Assembly: GCA_038244535.1 (NCBI GenBank)
Contig: JBBRTJ010000024.1
Location: 1 to 35,851 of the forward strand
Direction: 5' to 3'
From: JBBRTJ01 sp038244535
GTDB taxonomy: Bacteria; Actinomycetota; Acidimicrobiia; Acidimicrobiales; Ilumatobacteraceae
Length of the DNA: 35,851 bases
How positions within the stretch are numbered: position 1 is the first letter of the stretch; each line of letters opens with the position of its first letter. The notes under the pieces are model-generated. The model made no database searches and was not told the DNA's origin. It saw only the letters and a list, made by a program, of their open reading frames with translations. Shown here piece after piece: positions 22,393 through 30,508 of the stretch. The translations under genes were made by a program, and so were the position numbers.

Positions 22393-22788
22393 TCAGGCGT
22401 TGGGTGTGACGATGACCCCACGGTCGCCGTAGGGGATGCGGTTCCGCTTGATGATGCCGCCGAGCGTGCCCAGCGCTTTGGTCACCTTGGTCATGAAGCC
22501 GTACTTGGCCTTGACCTTGGCCGAGATGGCCTCGAGCTCGGCGCCCTCGACGAGGCGGGCCGTGGCGTCGGTCGGTTCGGAACCGGCCCTGACCTTGCCC
22601 CGGGCATCGCACGGCTGGACGGTGACCCGGTCGGTGTGGGCGAGGCTCTTGGCCTTCCCCGAACCCGAGCTCGTCCAGAAGCCCAGCGCGCCGCCGTCGA
22701 GGGCCACCGACCACACCGGTGTCGCCACCGCCGAGCCATCGCGCTTGAACGTCGTCAACAGGACGTACTTCTCGTCAGCAAGACCCAT
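22393..22788 (-). CDS. PPOX-class F420-dependent oxidoreductase (second copy)
   Basis: 131 residues. YVLLTTFKRDGSAVATPVWSVALD and LGFWTSSGSGKAKSLAHTDRVTVQPCDARG align directly with the protein at 3579-3986, including the KAK cofactor-binding segment. The C-terminal half is less alike and ends IPYGDRGVIVTPNA. It is probably an F420 or flavin-binding reductase of unknown substrate. The start is ATG 22788, preceded at six bases by TAGCCT. It lies 53 bases downstream of the carboxymuconolactone decarboxylase-like gene on the same strand but seems to have its own leaderless promoter. Confidence 0.85.
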   Translation of the reverse strand: MGLADEKYVLLTTFKRDGSAVATPVWSVALDGGALGFWTSSGSGKAKSLAHTDRVTVQPCDARGKVRAGSEPTDATARLVEGAELEAISAKVKAKYGFMTKVTKALGTLGGIIKRNRIPYGDRGVIVTPNA

Positions 22789-22794
22789 TGCCCG

Positions 22795-22800
22795 AGGCTA
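22795..22800 (-). promoter_or_regulatory. -10 box, leaderless start of second PPOX gene
   Basis: On the minus strand TAGCCT lies six bases before ATG 22788. Confidence 0.5.
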
Positions 22801-22841
22801 CTGAGCCCGGTGCGCCTCGAGAGGAGGATTCTGCGAGCCGT

Positions 22842-23498
22842 TCACTCGGGCTGATCGAGCGAGTACCCGATCTGGCGACCGAGGTTCTCAGGCTGGTAGT
22901 CGGCGGGCGCCGCGACCTCGACGATGGGGTCGTCGCGCTCGTCGTACTCGAGGTGCAGCGCCCGCGAGATGACGGCGTGCATCGTGTACATCATCGTGAT
23001 GTAGGTGAACTCGAGGATGGCCTCGTCGCTGAGCTCGGCGCGCAGCGCGTCGAAGACTGCGTCGTCGACGCGGCCGAACTGGAGCACCAACGCATCGGTG
23101 TAGGCGAGGAGCGCCCGCTCCAGCGGCGAGAACAGGTCCGACACCGCCCAGGCCTTGAGCGCCTCGATCTTGTCCTCGGAGTACCCGAGGGCACGGCACG
23201 ACTTGCAGTGCTGCGAGAAGACGAACTGGCTGCCGACGAGCCAGCCGGCGCGTGTCTGGCCCAGCTCGCGCTGCGCCGGTGCAACCTTGCGGTCGGGGCT
23301 CGCGTACAGCGAGAAGCCGCGACAGGCGTGCTCCAACACGTCGGGCGACTGGGCGAACACGGTCCACCAGTCGCCGGGCGTTCCTGTCGCCGTTCCCGGC
23401 TCGGCCACCGGGTCACGGTCGCCGAACAGCCGCTGGTACATGGACAGCACGATCGGCGCGCTGGCCTCTGCTTTCGGGATCTCGCGTAGTCGGGGCAC
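22842..23498 (-). CDS. carboxymuconolactone decarboxylase (AhpD-like) family protein
   Basis: 218 residues, an all-helical AhpD/CMD-fold protein. The core helix pair contains VGSQFVFSQHCKSCRALGY with a CxxC pair, as in AhpD-type peroxidase partners, followed by SEDKIEALKAW and ERALLAYTDALV. The distal His normally found three residues after the second Cys is not in the usual place (ALG follows), so a peroxidatic role is uncertain. C-terminal LSDEAILEFTYITMMYTMHAV is also typical of the family. GTG 23498 is preceded at six bases by TACAGT. It is the first gene of the minus-strand run leading to the P450. Confidence 0.82.
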   Translation of the reverse strand: MPRLREIPKAEASAPIVLSMYQRLFGDRDPVAEPGTATGTPGDWWTVFAQSPDVLEHACRGFSLYASPDRKVAPAQRELGQTRAGWLVGSQFVFSQHCKSCRALGYSEDKIEALKAWAVSDLFSPLERALLAYTDALVLQFGRVDDAVFDALRAELSDEAILEFTYITMMYTMHAVISRALHLEYDERDDPIVEVAAPADYQPENLGRQIGYSLDQPE

Positions 23499-23504
23499 GG
23501 CCGG

Positions 23505-23510
23505 ACTGTA
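23505..23510 (-). promoter_or_regulatory. -10 box, leaderless start of CMD-family gene
   Basis: On the minus strand TACAGT lies six bases before GTG 23498, with no Shine-Dalgarno. Confidence 0.5.
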
Positions 23511-23600
23511 CGGCGAGCGCCAGCGACGATGCGTTGAAGCAGGCGGAGCGGGCCGTGGTTGCCGTCGACGCCTAGCGGCTCGTGCTCAGAGCCAACGAGA

Positions 23601-23624
23601 GGGAGTACGAGTGGGAGTACGAGT
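23601..23624. repeat. 12-bp tandem duplication at the 3' end of tRNA-Lys
   Basis: GGGAGTACGAGT occurs twice in perfect tandem (23601-23612 and 23613-23624). The last base of the second copy is the discriminator base of the tRNA gene. Confidence 0.85.
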
Positions 23625-23696
23625 GGGCCGCCTGGGTCTCGAACCCAGCACCTTGGGATTAAAAGTCCCCTGCTCTACCCGATGAGCTAGCGGCCC
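23624..23696 (-). tRNA. trnK: tRNA-Lys (anticodon UUU)
   Basis: 73 bases with a full cloverleaf on the minus strand. The acceptor stem is GGGCCGC/GCGGCCC, the D arm GCTC-ATCGGGTA-GAGC, the anticodon loop CTTTTAA with anticodon TTT at 34-36, and the T arm CTGGG-TTCGAGA-CCCAG. CCA is not encoded; the discriminator is A. The anticodon stem GGGGA/TCCCA has four good pairs and a G-A mismatch at 27-43. CTTTTAA is the standard tRNA-Lys loop. Confidence 0.95.
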
Positions 23697-23702
23697 GAGG
23701 AC

Positions 23703-23725
23703 CTCGTCGACCTCGATTCGACGAG
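23703..23725 (-). other. hairpin in the tRNA-Lys 5' leader
   Basis: CTCGTCGA and TCGACGAG form a perfect eight-base-pair stem with a seven-base loop, ending six bases before the mature 5' end. It might assist RNase P processing or be chance. Confidence 0.4.
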
Positions 23726-23735
23726 AGGCGAAAGG

Positions 23736-23741
23736 ACCCTA
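23736..23741 (-). promoter_or_regulatory. -10 box of tRNA-Lys
   Basis: TAGGGT on the minus strand lies about 40 bases before the mature 5' end, giving a leader of some 30 bases. No clear -35 box is seen. Confidence 0.45.
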
Positions 23742-23767
23742 ACCGCCGTGCTTCGCGGCTGGCACCG

Positions 23768-24418
23768 TCAGTCGGCGAGCGTGCGCTCCTCGGCCTTCGC
23801 AATGGCATCGCGAAGGTAGGCGAGCACGTCGGGCGGCGCCTTCAGCGGTGAACCGGCGTCGAACGGCGGCTGCGGGTCGTACTCGATCCCGAGCTGGATC
23901 GCCTGGGCCACGAACGACCCGGCGATGCGGTCAACCAGGGTCAGGGCCATGTCGATGCCCGACGACACCCCGGCGGCGGTGATGACCTTGCCCTGCTCGA
24001 CGACGCGCTGCAGTGTGGGTCGCGCGCCGAAGGCCTCGAGCTGGGGCAGCACGGCCCAGTGCGACGTGGCCTCGAGCCCCTCCAGGATCCCTGCCTTGCC
24101 CAGCAGGATCGAGCCGCTGCACACCGAGGTCGTCCAGGTGGTGGTCGGGTGGACCGCCTTGGCCCACTCGATCACAGGCGCGCCATCTCGGGCCATGCGC
24201 CGGGTGATGAGGCCGCCGGGCACGACGATGACATCGGGACTGCTGACCTCGTCGAAGCTCGCCTCGGCGATGGCTGTCAGCGCGCTGTCGTCGTGGACTG
24301 GGCCTCGCTCCGCGGCGACGAACACCACCTCGGCACCGGGGAGCTGGTTGAGCACCTGGTACGGGCCCATGATGTCGAGAGCGGTGAACCTGTCGTACAG
24401 GGCGAGGGCGATCTTCAT
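23768..24418 (-). CDS. DJ-1/PfpI-family protein
   Basis: 216 residues, the class I glutamine-amidotransferase-like fold. The N-terminus MKIALALYDRFTALDIMGPY and VIVVPGG precede the nucleophile elbow WTTSVCSGSILLGKAG, where Cys sits in the expected strand-turn-helix. SHWAVLPQLEAFGARP follows, with the His next to the site. The ITAAGVSSGIDMAL segment is typical of the isocyanide-hydratase-like (InhA) and AraC-associated subgroup; no AraC DNA-binding domain is attached. It could be a hydratase, chaperone or glyoxalase-like enzyme. ATG 24418 has a weak TAGAAC box eight bases upstream. It is divergent from the DUF2236 gene. Confidence 0.85.
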   Translation of the reverse strand: MKIALALYDRFTALDIMGPYQVLNQLPGAEVVFVAAERGPVHDDSALTAIAEASFDEVSSPDVIVVPGGLITRRMARDGAPVIEWAKAVHPTTTWTTSVCSGSILLGKAGILEGLEATSHWAVLPQLEAFGARPTLQRVVEQGKVITAAGVSSGIDMALTLVDRIAGSFVAQAIQLGIEYDPQPPFDAGSPLKAPPDVLAYLRDAIAKAEERTLAD

Positions 24419-24594
24419 GAGCCGCAGTTCTACGGGATCCGGAGCGGGGCCGTCGAGGGACGCGCCACGGTCAGGCGGTGATCAACCGCGGATGGCGCCG
24501 ATTCCGATGCCGATGCCGAGCGGGGCCGGCAAGGTCCATCACCGTCAGAGGGTACGGCTCGTCGCGCGCTCGACGATCACGACATCATGAAGCA

Positions 24595-25452
24595 GTGGAT
24601 CCCCTTGGCCCGGTGCGCACCGTCGTGGCGGGAGCTGTGCGTTCCCGTGTCGTCGGGGCCGATCCTGCTGGCCGGGCGGCGGCGATCTTCGAGGCGCCCG
24701 GGCCCCGATGGTTCACCCCCGACGACCCGATCTGGGTGGTTCACGCCGACCCGGCGATGTTCGTGGGCGGCCTGCGGGCCCTCCTCCTGCAGTCGTTGCA
24801 CCCGTTGGCGATGGCCGGGGTGGCGGCCCACAGCGACTACCGCAACGATCCCTGGGGGCGCCTCCAGCGCACTGCCGACTTCCTCGCCCGCACCACCTAT
24901 GGCACCGTCGAACAGGCCGAAGCTGCCAGCGCCCGGGTGCGGGCGGTCCACGGCCACGTGCATGGGGTCGCTCCCGACGGCCGCCCGTACTCGGCCCGCG
25001 ACCCTCACCTGCTGCGCTGGGTCCACCTGGCCGAGGTCGACTCGTTCCTCGCCGCCCACCGGCGCTTCGGGGCGCGGAGGCTCACTCCGTTTCAGGCCGA
25101 CCGCTACGTCGAGCAGACGGGCCGGGCGGCGGCTGCCCTCGGCGTGGTCGATCCTCCCGGTGACCTGGCCTCACTGAAGGAGCAGCTCGCCGCCTATCGC
25201 CCCGAGCTGGTCGGCACCCGAGCGGCTCGAGAGGCTGCCGCCTTCTTGATGGTCCCGCCGATGCCGGTGGTGGCCAGAGCGCCGTACGCAGTGCTGGTTG
25301 CTGCGGCGGTAGCGATGGTGCCACCGTGGGCACGTCGTCAGCTCTGGCTCCCGTTCCTGCCCGTGACCGAGCGCCTGGCTGTGCAACCCGCGGGTCGAGC
25401 CATGGTCGGGCTGCTGCGGTGGGCGCTCACCCCCGCCCCACGATCCGCCTGA
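24595..25452 (+). CDS. oxygenase MpaB-family protein (DUF2236)
   Basis: About 285 residues. LLLQSLHPLAMAGVAAHSDY, NDPWGRLQRTADFLARTTYG and LRWVHLAEVDSFLAAHRRFG are the conserved blocks of the MpaB/latex-clearing-protein-related family, which binds haem b through a buried His. MpaB in fungi cleaves a prenyl chain oxidatively, and rubber oxygenase Lcp is a distant relative. The bacterial members are mostly unstudied, so an oxidative function is inferred. Two hydrophobic stretches near the C-terminus could associate with membrane. The start is uncertain: GTG 24595 is used because family similarity begins there, but no ribosome binding site supports it. The end overlaps the convergent glycosylase gene by 26 bases. 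Confidence 0.75.
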   Translation: MDPLGPVRTVVAGAVRSRVVGADPAGRAAAIFEAPGPRWFTPDDPIWVVHADPAMFVGGLRALLLQSLHPLAMAGVAAHSDYRNDPWGRLQRTADFLARTTYGTVEQAEAASARVRAVHGHVHGVAPDGRPYSARDPHLLRWVHLAEVDSFLAAHRRFGARRLTPFQADRYVEQTGRAAAALGVVDPPGDLASLKEQLAAYRPELVGTRAAREAAAFLMVPPMPVVARAPYAVLVAAAVAMVPPWARRQLWLPFLPVTERLAVQPAGRAMVGLLRWALTPAPRSA

Positions 25453-26620
25453 GCACCGGCGCAAGGTCGCCCCCCTCGCCCACCCCCACCGAGTCCAGCC
25501 CGAGCCATCCGGCCATCAGCGCCAGCTCCTCGGCCAGCTCGCCGCCCACCCCGATGGGGTCGTGGCCCGGTTCGAGGAACGCGCCATGGACGCGCAGGAC
25601 GCCGGCGTGGCGATCGGCCTTCAGGTCGACGCGGGCGGCGATCGACTCGCCGAGCAGGAACAGGAGCACGTAGTAGCCGTAGATGCGCTTGGGCTGGGGC
25701 GTGTAGATCTCGATGCGGTGGCGCACCCCGAAGACGCGCTCGAGGCGGGCCCGGTCCCACACCAGCGAGTCGAACGGCGACAGCAGCGCCCGGGCCGTGA
25801 TCCGCCGGGGCATCGCCGCCCCAGGAGCAAGGTAGGCCTCGTCCTTCCACCCCTCGACGCGCACGGGCACGAGCCGACCCTCCTCGACCAGTTCGGCGAT
25901 GCGGGGCCGGGCCTTCACCACGTTCATGCGGTAGTAGTCGAGGAGGTCACGGGCGGTCGCCACGCCCAGCGCGTCAGCGGCCAACGTCAGCAGCTCACGG
26001 CGCGCGTCGGCCTCGTCGACGACTGGCCGTGCGAGGACGTCGGCCGGGATCATGCGCTCGACGAGGTCGTACTCACGCTCGAAGTTCGACCGTCGCCGAG
26101 CCGTGACCCGGCCCTGGCGAAAGAGCAGCTCGAGTGCCTGCTTGCCGTGGCTCCAACCCCACCACGGCCCGCTCTTGGCCCCGGGATCGCTGAGCTCGGT
26201 CGCGGTGATCGGTCCGCAAGCCGCGACCTCGGCCAAGACGGCCTCGAAGTAGCCGGGCCGGTCGTGCAGCACACGGCTGGCCCAGCTGCTCGACCAGTGC
26301 CGCTCGTGCATGAGCCACCGGAACAGGTGGTGGTGCGCGATCGGCAGCAGCGAGGCCTCGTGAGCCCAGTACTCGAAGAGCTCGGCATCGGCTGCCATGG
26401 CCGGCAGCAGGGTCCGGTTGTGAGGCCCGAGGCGCGCGAACAACGGCAGCTCCTGCGAGCGGGCGAGCACGTTGACCGAGTCGATCTGGATGAGCTTCAC
26501 CTGGTCGAACACGGCACGGACGTGCCGACGGTCGACCCGTCCTGACGGTCGGGATCGGGCGAACCCCTGCGCCGCCAACGCGATCCGGCGTGCCTGCGCG
26601 GCCGACAACGACGTCGGCAC
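25427..26620 (-). CDS. AlkZ/YcaQ-like DNA glycosylase (winged-helix, HTH_42)
   Basis: 397 residues of tandem winged-helix domains. The catalytic Q-hydrophobic-D motif of the YcaQ branch is seen in VKLIQIDSVNVL (Gln45, Asp47); the antibiotic-biosynthesis AlkZ branch has QxQ instead. Further family blocks are LFEYWAHEASLLPIAHHHLF, GWSHGKQALELLFRQGRV and SPFDSLVWDRARLERVFG. E. coli YcaQ unhooks interstrand DNA crosslinks and nitrogen-mustard adducts, so DNA alkylation repair is the likely role. GTG 26620 starts five bases after the cyclophilin stop, so the two genes form an operon. The C-terminus overlaps the convergent DUF2236 gene. Confidence 0.85.
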   Translation of the reverse strand: MPTSLSAAQARRIALAAQGFARSRPSGRVDRRHVRAVFDQVKLIQIDSVNVLARSQELPLFARLGPHNRTLLPAMAADAELFEYWAHEASLLPIAHHHLFRWLMHERHWSSSWASRVLHDRPGYFEAVLAEVAACGPITATELSDPGAKSGPWWGWSHGKQALELLFRQGRVTARRRSNFEREYDLVERMIPADVLARPVVDEADARRELLTLAADALGVATARDLLDYYRMNVVKARPRIAELVEEGRLVPVRVEGWKDEAYLAPGAAMPRRITARALLSPFDSLVWDRARLERVFGVRHRIEIYTPQPKRIYGYYVLLFLLGESIAARVDLKADRHAGVLRVHGAFLEPGHDPIGVGGELAEELALMAGWLGLDSVGVGEGGDLAPVLRRIVGRG

Positions 26621-26625
26621 TGGGA

Positions 26626-27180
26626 TCAGTCAGCTTCGGTGATCGTGACCGACTGGATCGTGACCGGGGTGAGCGGCTTGTCGTTGCGGTCGGTGGCCAC
26701 CTTGTGCATGGCGTCGACGACCTCGAGGCCCTTCACGACCTTGCCGAACAGCGAGTACTGCGGAGGGAGGCGCACGCCGCTCTGACCGCTGATGAGGAAG
26801 AACTGGCTGCCATTGGTGTTGGGGCCGGCGTTGGCCATGGCGATCGAGCCGATCTCGTAGCGACCGGCTGCCGGCAGCTCGTCTTGGAACTTGTAGCCCG
26901 GGCCGCCGCGGCCGGAGCCCTCGGGATCGCCGCCCTGGCACATGAAGCCGTTGATGATGCGGTGGAACGTGACGGTGTCGTAGTAGTGCCAGCGGGCCAG
27001 GTACACGAAGTTGTTCACGGTCTTTGGAGCCGACGCCGCATCGAGCGCGATGACGAGGGTGCCCATCGAGGTCTCCATGGTGGCCGTGTACCGCTTGGCG
27101 GGGTCGATGACCATGGGCGGCGGCGCGTCGAAGCGGGTGGTGCGGGGGCTGGAGCCGTCGGCGGCGGGGATCTGGGACAT
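26626..27180 (-). CDS. cyclophilin-type peptidyl-prolyl cis-trans isomerase
   Basis: 184 residues. After a 30-residue disordered N-terminus the cyclophilin domain shows TVNNFVYLARWHYYDTVTFHRIINGFMCQGGDP, with the catalytic Arg in FHRII and Gln in MCQGGD. SIAMANAGPNTNGSQFFLI and LFGKVVKGLEVVD follow. There is no signal peptide, so a cytoplasmic protein-folding role is likely. ATG 27180 is preceded at six bases by TAGGGT and lacks a Shine-Dalgarno. It is transcribed with the downstream glycosylase gene. Confidence 0.93.
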   Translation of the reverse strand: MSQIPAADGSSPRTTRFDAPPPMVIDPAKRYTATMETSMGTLVIALDAASAPKTVNNFVYLARWHYYDTVTFHRIINGFMCQGGDPEGSGRGGPGYKFQDELPAAGRYEIGSIAMANAGPNTNGSQFFLISGQSGVRLPPQYSLFGKVVKGLEVVDAMHKVATDRNDKPLTPVTIQSVTITEAD

Positions 27181-27186
27181 TCCAGA

Positions 27187-27192
27187 ACCCTA
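27187..27192 (-). promoter_or_regulatory. -10 box, leaderless start of cyclophilin
   Basis: On the minus strand TAGGGT lies six bases before ATG 27180. Confidence 0.5.
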
Positions 27193-27238
27193 CCGGCGGC
27201 CGCTCGCGGTGGCCCCCGTCCGGGTCGGGGCCTACGGG

Positions 27239-27244
27239 TACGCT
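27239..27244 (+). promoter_or_regulatory. -10 box for small acidic protein/UbiB operon
   Basis: TACGCT lies nine bases before ATG 27254, and no Shine-Dalgarno is present. The 73-base space to the divergent cyclophilin start holds both promoters. Confidence 0.4.
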
Positions 27245-27253
27245 CGACCCCCA

Positions 27254-27397
27254 ATGGACGACTCGGAGCGAGGGGTGGTCGAGCGGCTCGCCGCCGACCT
27301 GGCGACGGCGCAGGCCGTGCTCGACCGGCTCGACACCGATCCGGATGCCGCCGAGGCCCTGCTCGACGCGCTCGAGGCGCCCGCTTCCGAGGCGTAG
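27254..27397 (+). CDS. small acidic helical protein
   Basis: 47 residues with no recognised family. It is acidic and almost entirely helical, with heptad-like Leu/Ala spacing (VVERLAADLATAQAVLDRLDTD) and a run of Ala, Leu, Asp and Glu at the end. Its stop TAG is followed at once by the GTG of the UbiB-like kinase gene, so it is likely co-translated with it. The coiled-coil character recalls XseB-like small subunits, but no such partner is nearby. Confidence 0.6.
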   Translation: MDDSERGVVERLAADLATAQAVLDRLDTDPDAAEALLDALEAPASEA

Positions 27398-28852
27398 GTG
27401 AGCCGCACGAGGGTGGTGCTGGTCGGCGTCGGGGTGGCCACCGCCACGGCCGTCGTCGCCGGCGGTGCCGTGGCCGTCCGCACGCTGCGCGACGAGGACC
27501 ATCGCGCTCGGCTGACGCGCAGCGCCCGCGTGTGGCGGCTCAGCACCCGTCGCGCCGCGCACTACGCCGTGGTGAAGGTGCGTGGCGTCACCAAGGACGA
27601 GCAGGCCAGGGCCGCGCTCGAGGAGCAGTTCGCCATCCGATCGGCCGAGGACGTGGCGGCGGTGCTGGGGAACATGAAGGGCGCCATCATGAAGCTCGGC
27701 CAGATGGTCAGCTTCGTGGCCGAAGGCCTCCCCGAGGAGGCCCAGCGGGCGCTGGCCACGCTCCAGGCGGACGTGCCGCCCATGGCGCCGAGCCTCGCCG
27801 AGCAGCTCGTGCTCGATGAGCTCGGTCGTCATCCGAGCGACCTGTTCCTCGACTGGTCACCGGTCCCGGTGGCGGCCGCGTCGGTGGGGCAGGTCCATCG
27901 CGCCGTGCTGCACGACGGCCGGGTGGTCGCCGTCAAGGTGCAGTACCCGGGGATCGCTGCGGCCATCCGCCACGACCTCGACAACGTCGAGCTCCTGTAC
28001 GCGCTCATGGCGGCGATGTCGTTGAAGGGACTCGACGTCAAGGGGCTGGTCGACGAGCTCAGGGATCGGATGGCCGACGAGCTCGACTACCGCATCGAGG
28101 CCGCCAACCAGACCGAGTTCTGCCGCCTCTACGAGCACCACCCCTTCATCCGGATCCCTGCCGTCGTGCCCGAGCTCTCGTCGGAGAAGGTGCTCACGAG
28201 CGAGTGGATCGAGGGCGCCACCTGGGCTGAGTTCGAGGCCACTGCGAGCGCTGCCATCAAGCAGCGAGCCGGCGAGGTGGTGTTTCGATTCGCGCAGGGC
28301 AGCATTCACCGCTACGGGGTCTTCAACGGCGACCCCCACCCTGGGAACTACCGCTTCCACCGTGACGGCAGCGTCACGTTCCTCGACTTCGGACTCGTCA
28401 AGCGGTGGACCGGCAGCGAGTGGGATCGCCTGTCGCCCTGCCTCGACGCGATCATCATCGACCGTGACGCTGTCGAGCTGGTGCGCACCATGGAGGACGT
28501 CGGCTTCCTGCGCCTGGGTCACGGTCTCGAACCGGAGGCCGTGTACGGCTACGTGAGCAGCCCGTACGTTCCCTATCTCACCGACACGTTCACCTTCACC
28601 CGCGACTGGATGCGAGACACCCTGACTCGCATCTTTGACATCCAGGGACCTGACCAGCCCGTGATCACCGCGCTCAACCTCCCACCGAGCTTCGTGATCC
28701 TTGATCGCGTCGTGTGGGGCGTGAGCGCGCTTCTGGCGCGGCTCGAAGCCACCGGACCGTGGCGGTCGATCCTCCTCGAGTATCGCAGGGGCGGCGCGCC
28801 GGCCACCGAGCTTGGCCGGCTCGACGCCGAGTGGCGCGCCCGCCGACCCTGA
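27398..28852 (+). CDS. ABC1/ADCK/UbiB-family atypical kinase
   Basis: 484 residues. A hydrophobic N-terminal helix (VVLVGVGVATATAVVAGGAV) suggests membrane attachment. The family KxGQ segment is MKLGQMVSF (Lys99, Gln102). The Ala-rich loop VAAASVGQVHRA replaces the usual Gly-rich loop, VVAVKVQYPGI has the ATP-binding Lys, DPHPGNYRF the catalytic loop, and VTFLDFGLVKRW the metal-binding DFG. UbiB/Coq8 proteins are ATPases that support quinone or lipid biosynthesis; the actinobacterial versions are mostly unstudied. It starts with GTG directly after the stop of the small acidic protein. Confidence 0.9.
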   Translation: MSRTRVVLVGVGVATATAVVAGGAVAVRTLRDEDHRARLTRSARVWRLSTRRAAHYAVVKVRGVTKDEQARAALEEQFAIRSAEDVAAVLGNMKGAIMKLGQMVSFVAEGLPEEAQRALATLQADVPPMAPSLAEQLVLDELGRHPSDLFLDWSPVPVAAASVGQVHRAVLHDGRVVAVKVQYPGIAAAIRHDLDNVELLYALMAAMSLKGLDVKGLVDELRDRMADELDYRIEAANQTEFCRLYEHHPFIRIPAVVPELSSEKVLTSEWIEGATWAEFEATASAAIKQRAGEVVFRFAQGSIHRYGVFNGDPHPGNYRFHRDGSVTFLDFGLVKRWTGSEWDRLSPCLDAIIIDRDAVELVRTMEDVGFLRLGHGLEPEAVYGYVSSPYVPYLTDTFTFTRDWMRDTLTRIFDIQGPDQPVITALNLPPSFVILDRVVWGVSALLARLEATGPWRSILLEYRRGGAPATELGRLDAEWRARRP

Positions 28853-28874
28853 CCATCTCGACGCATCGCAGGCC

Positions 28875-29816
28875 ATGACGATCCCCTCCGACCTTCCACT
28901 GCCGACTTCGGCCTCTGGCCCCGTCGAACCGTCCACGTCGATCCACGGCCGCCGTGACCAGGCGCTGGCGGCCGGCGCGCTCGTCTGGGCGGCCGCGCTG
29001 TTCGGTACGAGCTTCGTCGTGGTGAAGGACGCCCTCGACAGCGGCGACCTGCGGGCCATCCCGTACCTCGCGTTCCGGTTCCTCATCGCCGCCGCCCTGT
29101 TCGCGCTGCTCGGCGCCCGCCGCCCCCGGCGCGCGGGTGACCTCCGCATCGGCGTCCAGGCGGGCTTGTCGTACACAGCCGGCATGGTCTGCCAGACGGT
29201 CGGGCTCCAGCACACCACCGCGGCCACCGCCGCCTTCCTGACCTATCTGCTGGTGGTGGCGGTGCCACTCATCACGTTCTTCATGACGGGGAAGCGGCCG
29301 TCACGAACGGTGATGGTTGCCATCGGCGTCGCCGTCGTCGGGCTCGCCCTCCTCACCGGTGGGGGCGTCGGGTTCGGCATCGGCGAGCTGCTGTCGCTGT
29401 GCGGTGCCGTGGCCTTCGCCTTCCACCTCATCCAGGTCGCCGATGCCGCTGCGACGCAGGATCTGCTGCACTTCAATGCCATCCAGTGCGCAGTCGTCGG
29501 GTTGGTGCTGCTGCCGTTCGTGCCCTTCACCGGTGGCATCCCGTCGACCCCCCATTCATGGGCGGTGGTGGTCTACGCGGCGGTGTTCGTCACCGTGCTC
29601 ACGTTCCTGCCGTGGACGTGGGCGAGCCGCCACATCGACGCTACGCGGGCATCGCTCATCTTCCTGACCGAGCCCGTGTTCGCCGCCGTCGCGGCGGGGC
29701 TGACCGGTGAGTCGCTGACGGTCCTGGCCACCATCGGCGCCGTGCTCATCCTCGCCAGCGCAGCGCTGGCCGAGCTCGCCCCGGTGCTTGCCGCTCGGAG
29801 CCGCTCCGGCCGGTAA
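28875..29816 (+). CDS. EamA-family (DMT) transporter
   Basis: 313 residues with about ten hydrophobic helices in two EamA repeats. The first is LVWAAALFGTSFVVVKDAL, typical of DMT exporters. YLAFRFLIAAALFAL, TTAATAAFLTYLLVVAVPL and the late ASLIFLTEPVFAAVAAGL are family blocks (the last a conserved Glu-Pro). It is probably a metabolite exporter; the substrate is unknown. The start chosen is ATG 28875 (GCAGG just upstream), 22 bases after the UbiB gene; an earlier in-frame ATG would overlap that gene. Confidence 0.88.
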   Translation: MTIPSDLPLPTSASGPVEPSTSIHGRRDQALAAGALVWAAALFGTSFVVVKDALDSGDLRAIPYLAFRFLIAAALFALLGARRPRRAGDLRIGVQAGLSYTAGMVCQTVGLQHTTAATAAFLTYLLVVAVPLITFFMTGKRPSRTVMVAIGVAVVGLALLTGGGVGFGIGELLSLCGAVAFAFHLIQVADAAATQDLLHFNAIQCAVVGLVLLPFVPFTGGIPSTPHSWAVVVYAAVFVTVLTFLPWTWASRHIDATRASLIFLTEPVFAAVAAGLTGESLTVLATIGAVLILASAALAELAPVLAARSRSGR

Positions 29817-29848
29817 CGTCCGACGCGCCAGCCGACCAAGGGGGACCG

Positions 29849-30508
29849 ATGGCCGATCCGAAGAAGCCGAGGGCGCCGTTCGCGCCGTGGGACCGGCGCG
29901 AACTGCCGGGCGTGTTCGACGTCGAGGAGTCGGCCCGCCGGGTCGGGAACTACAAGTGGATCGAGATGAAGCTGTTCGAGGCGCTCGGGGGCTGGATCGC
30001 CACCGTGCCCGAGCTGGACGTCAAGATGCGCCTCGGCACGCACTGCTACCACCACGCCTGGCACTCCGAGCTGTGGCACAAGCGCCTTCCCGAGCTGCGC
30101 GAGATGAACCCTGAGCGGCTCACCCAACCGGCCAATGACGCCATGGTCGAGTTCGTCGAGGCCATGACCGAGCCCGAGGCGCCCGAGCTGACCATCGAGA
30201 AGCTGACCGGGGTCTATCGCGTGCTCATCCCCCACAAGATCGCGGCGTACACCTACCACCTCAACGGCACGAGCTCGATCACCGATGCGCCCACCATCCG
30301 CTCGCTCAAGATGATCCTGGCCGACGAGTTCGAGGACTGGCGCGACGGCGAGATGCTCCTGCAGTCGCTGATCGAGACCGACGCCGAGATCGATCGCTCC
30401 GTCGCTCACCAGACGCGGCTGGAGCGGATCATGCTGCGCGCCGGAGGCATCGCCGGCCCCGGGTCGATCGGGATGCCCGCCGTCGCCGCCAACGCAGCCG
30501 CGTCGTGA
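29849..30508 (+). CDS. ferritin-like protein, first of a pair
   Basis: 219 residues, mostly helical, with no signal peptide. The segment RLGTHCYHHAWHSELWHKRL (about 62-80) puts several His next to an acidic residue in a helix, and LADEFEDWRDGEML near 160 adds acidic positions spaced like a ferritin-type helix. Two clear ExxH motifs are not present, so whether it binds metal is open. It resembles the wider DUF455/ferritin-like group by pattern only. AAGGGGGA lies just before ATG 29849. The TGA overlaps the GTG of the next, more typical, ferritin-like gene. The two are probably co-translated and may form a heteromer. Confidence 0.65.
   Translation: MADPKKPRAPFAPWDRRELPGVFDVEESARRVGNYKWIEMKLFEALGGWIATVPELDVKMRLGTHCYHHAWHSELWHKRLPELREMNPERLTQPANDAMVEFVEAMTEPEAPELTIEKLTGVYRVLIPHKIAAYTYHLNGTSSITDAPTIRSLKMILADEFEDWRDGEMLLQSLIETDAEIDRSVAHQTRLERIMLRAGGIAGPGSIGMPAVAANAAAS

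Noticed and set aside
27857..29227. 456-codon minus-strand open frame opposite the UbiB and EamA genes
   Set aside because: Antisense shadow without a domain; both plus-strand genes have complete motifs.
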